In this document: positions 4,101 to 5,034 of the stretch, piece after piece
Position numbering within the stretch: the stretch's first letter is position 1
Layout: each line of letters starts with the position of its first letter
DNA from: Methylophaga sp.
Lineage (GTDB): Bacteria; Pseudomonadota; Gammaproteobacteria; Nitrosococcales; Methylophagaceae
Assembly: GCA_013139345.1 (NCBI GenBank)
Contig: WTAY01000016.1
Span: 1 to 5,034, forward strand
DNA length: 5,034 bases
Direction of reading: 5' to 3'
Notes under the pieces: model-generated
Seen by the model: only the letters and a program-made list of their open reading frames with translations
Told to the model about the DNA's origin: nothing
Databases searched by the model: none
Translations under genes and position numbers: made by a program

Positions 4101-5034
4101 CTAAACGTACTCGGGGGTCAACTAAAGTATAAGATAAATCGGTTAGCACGAGCCCCACGATATAAAGCGCCGAACCTAAAAAGACCATAGCTCGAACAAT
4201 CGCAAAGTCTTGAGCCTGAATAGCATCAATGGTGTAACTACCTAAACCGGGAATGCCAAAGAATGATTCTAAAATTAGGCTTCCCATGAATAATGTCGGT
4301 AATACGACGACCGCACCGGTCAAAATTGGAATCATGGCATTTTTCAATACATGTCGGAATAACACTTGTACTTCAGATAAGCCTTTGGCTCGAGCAGTAC
4401 GTACATAATCTTTCGATACTTCTTCTAAAAAGAGGGTTCGATACCAACGTGAACCAGCACCGATACCTGAAACAATACCTATCAGTACCGGCAAGATAAG
4501 GAACTTAATCGCGCTAAAACCTTCGCTATAACCTGAGATCGGGACTAACTGCATCAGCTTTCCGACTAGGAATTGCCCCCCGATGATATAAAACAAACTT
4601 GAAATAGACATGATAACAACGCAGATGACTACTCCACCCAAGTCAACATAAGTCGCGCGGAAAAATACCATTAATAGTGCAAAAGTAATATTAACCATTA
4701 AGCCAACAACAAAAATGGGGATCGCAATGGCTAAACTAGGCCACATTCTTGTTTTGATATCTTCACCGATATCACGCCCATCGTCAGCCTGACCAAATTG
4801 GAAAGCAAATAAACTTAATGATTTATCAAAGAAAATAGTCTCTGTTACCTTACTTAAACCGTCACTATCTTTATTCCACAGTAATGCTTTATCGTAGCCA
4901 CGCTCCTGTTTCCATGCATCCATAGATTCTTGGGTCACATGCTTCACACCAAGGTGCATACGTGCCATATCATCAGGTGTATTCACCATGAAAAATAGTG
5001 CAAACGTCAGTGCATTAACCCCCATTAAAATGGG
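4093..5034 (-). CDS. ABC transporter permease, OppB/DppB family (5' partial)
   Basis: An inner-membrane subunit of a peptide/nickel-type ABC importer, partnering a second permease, ATPases and a periplasmic binding protein not seen here. The frame is open to the right edge: CCC ATT TTA (PIL) precedes the ATG at 5025. Since GVNALTFALFF looks like the middle of the first membrane helix, 5025 is not the true start and roughly 10-20 residues are missing. Counting from that internal Met, a periplasmic segment (about 16-95) is followed by helices near 97-121, 128-149, 172-190, 232-255 and 277-297. The cytoplasmic EAA coupling loop is at 207-233 (VRTARAKG then NAMIPI). The C-terminal SYTLVDPRVRLDG is typical of the family. 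In most such operons a second permease follows; here the next gene is DUF455, overlapping by 8 bp. Confidence 0.92.
   Translation of the reverse strand, partial: PILMGVNALTFALFFMVNTPDDMARMHLGVKHVTQESMDAWKQERGYDKALLWNKDSDGLSKVTETIFFDKSLSLFAFQFGQADDGRDIGEDIKTRMWPSLAIAIPIFVVGLMVNITFALLMVFFRATYVDLGGVVICVVIMSISSLFYIIGGQFLVGKLMQLVPISGYSEGFSAIKFLILPVLIGIVSGIGAGSRWYRTLFLEEVSKDYVRTARAKGLSEVQVLFRHVLKNAMIPILTGAVVVLPTLFMGSLILESFFGIPGLGSYTIDAIQAQDFAIVRAMVFLGSALYIVGLVLTDLSYTLVDPRVRLDG

Noticed and set aside
4293..4499. Plus-strand 68-residue open frame
   Set aside because: It is a shadow of the ABC permease coding strand and has no domain.
5021..5034. CCCAT/ATGGG inverted repeat at the right edge
   Set aside because: It lies within permease codons and is short, so it is explained by coding sequence.

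Overview
The window looks like a moderately AT-rich gammaproteobacterial chromosome. The evidence is a tmRNA whose tag (ANDNNYSLAA) is close to the E. coli type, an SmpB of the usual 160-residue length, and the RatA/RatB (RnfH) pair. Gene content fits the marine, often cold-adapted groups (Shewanella, Moritella, Psychromonas, Vibrio relatives), but the genus is an inference and cannot be fixed from the sequence alone.

Left part (1-742, minus strand): the ribosome-rescue pair smpB and ssrA. SmpB (742 to 260) is followed by a 135-bp spacer and then the 5' part of the tmRNA gene (124 to 1). The tmRNA is cut by the window edge exactly after the tenth tag codon. The spacer holds a TATAAT box and three small inverted repeats. 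One of these is a perfect 8+8 repeat just before the mature tmRNA 5' end.

Middle (743-2961, plus strand): a divergent 94-bp gap leads into three tightly packed genes: an 11-helix sodium:neurotransmitter-symporter (NSS) family transporter, then ratA 12 bp later, then ratB overlapping ratA by 14 bp. The spacing suggests one transcript. The gap contains a perfect 12-bp palindrome with a TATAAT box on each strand.

Gap 2962-3305: no convincing gene. It holds a hairpin repeat of the GTCATCCCAGC...GCTGGGATC type, probably a dispersed repeat family, and a plus-strand intrinsic terminator just before the convergent gene.

Right part (3306-5034, minus strand): an OppB/DppB-type ABC permease, truncated at its N-terminus by the window edge, overlaps by 8 bp a DUF455 ferritin-like protein that retains a full set of potential di-iron ligands. 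These two are the last genes of an operon that enters from beyond the right edge.

Overall this is mostly core housekeeping DNA. The points most worth checking are the permease/DUF455 coupling, the symmetric divergent promoter palindrome, the repeat hairpin beside the tmRNA 5' end, and the long region after ratB with a late terminator. I saw no CRISPR array, insertion sequence, phage gene or obvious new defence system.
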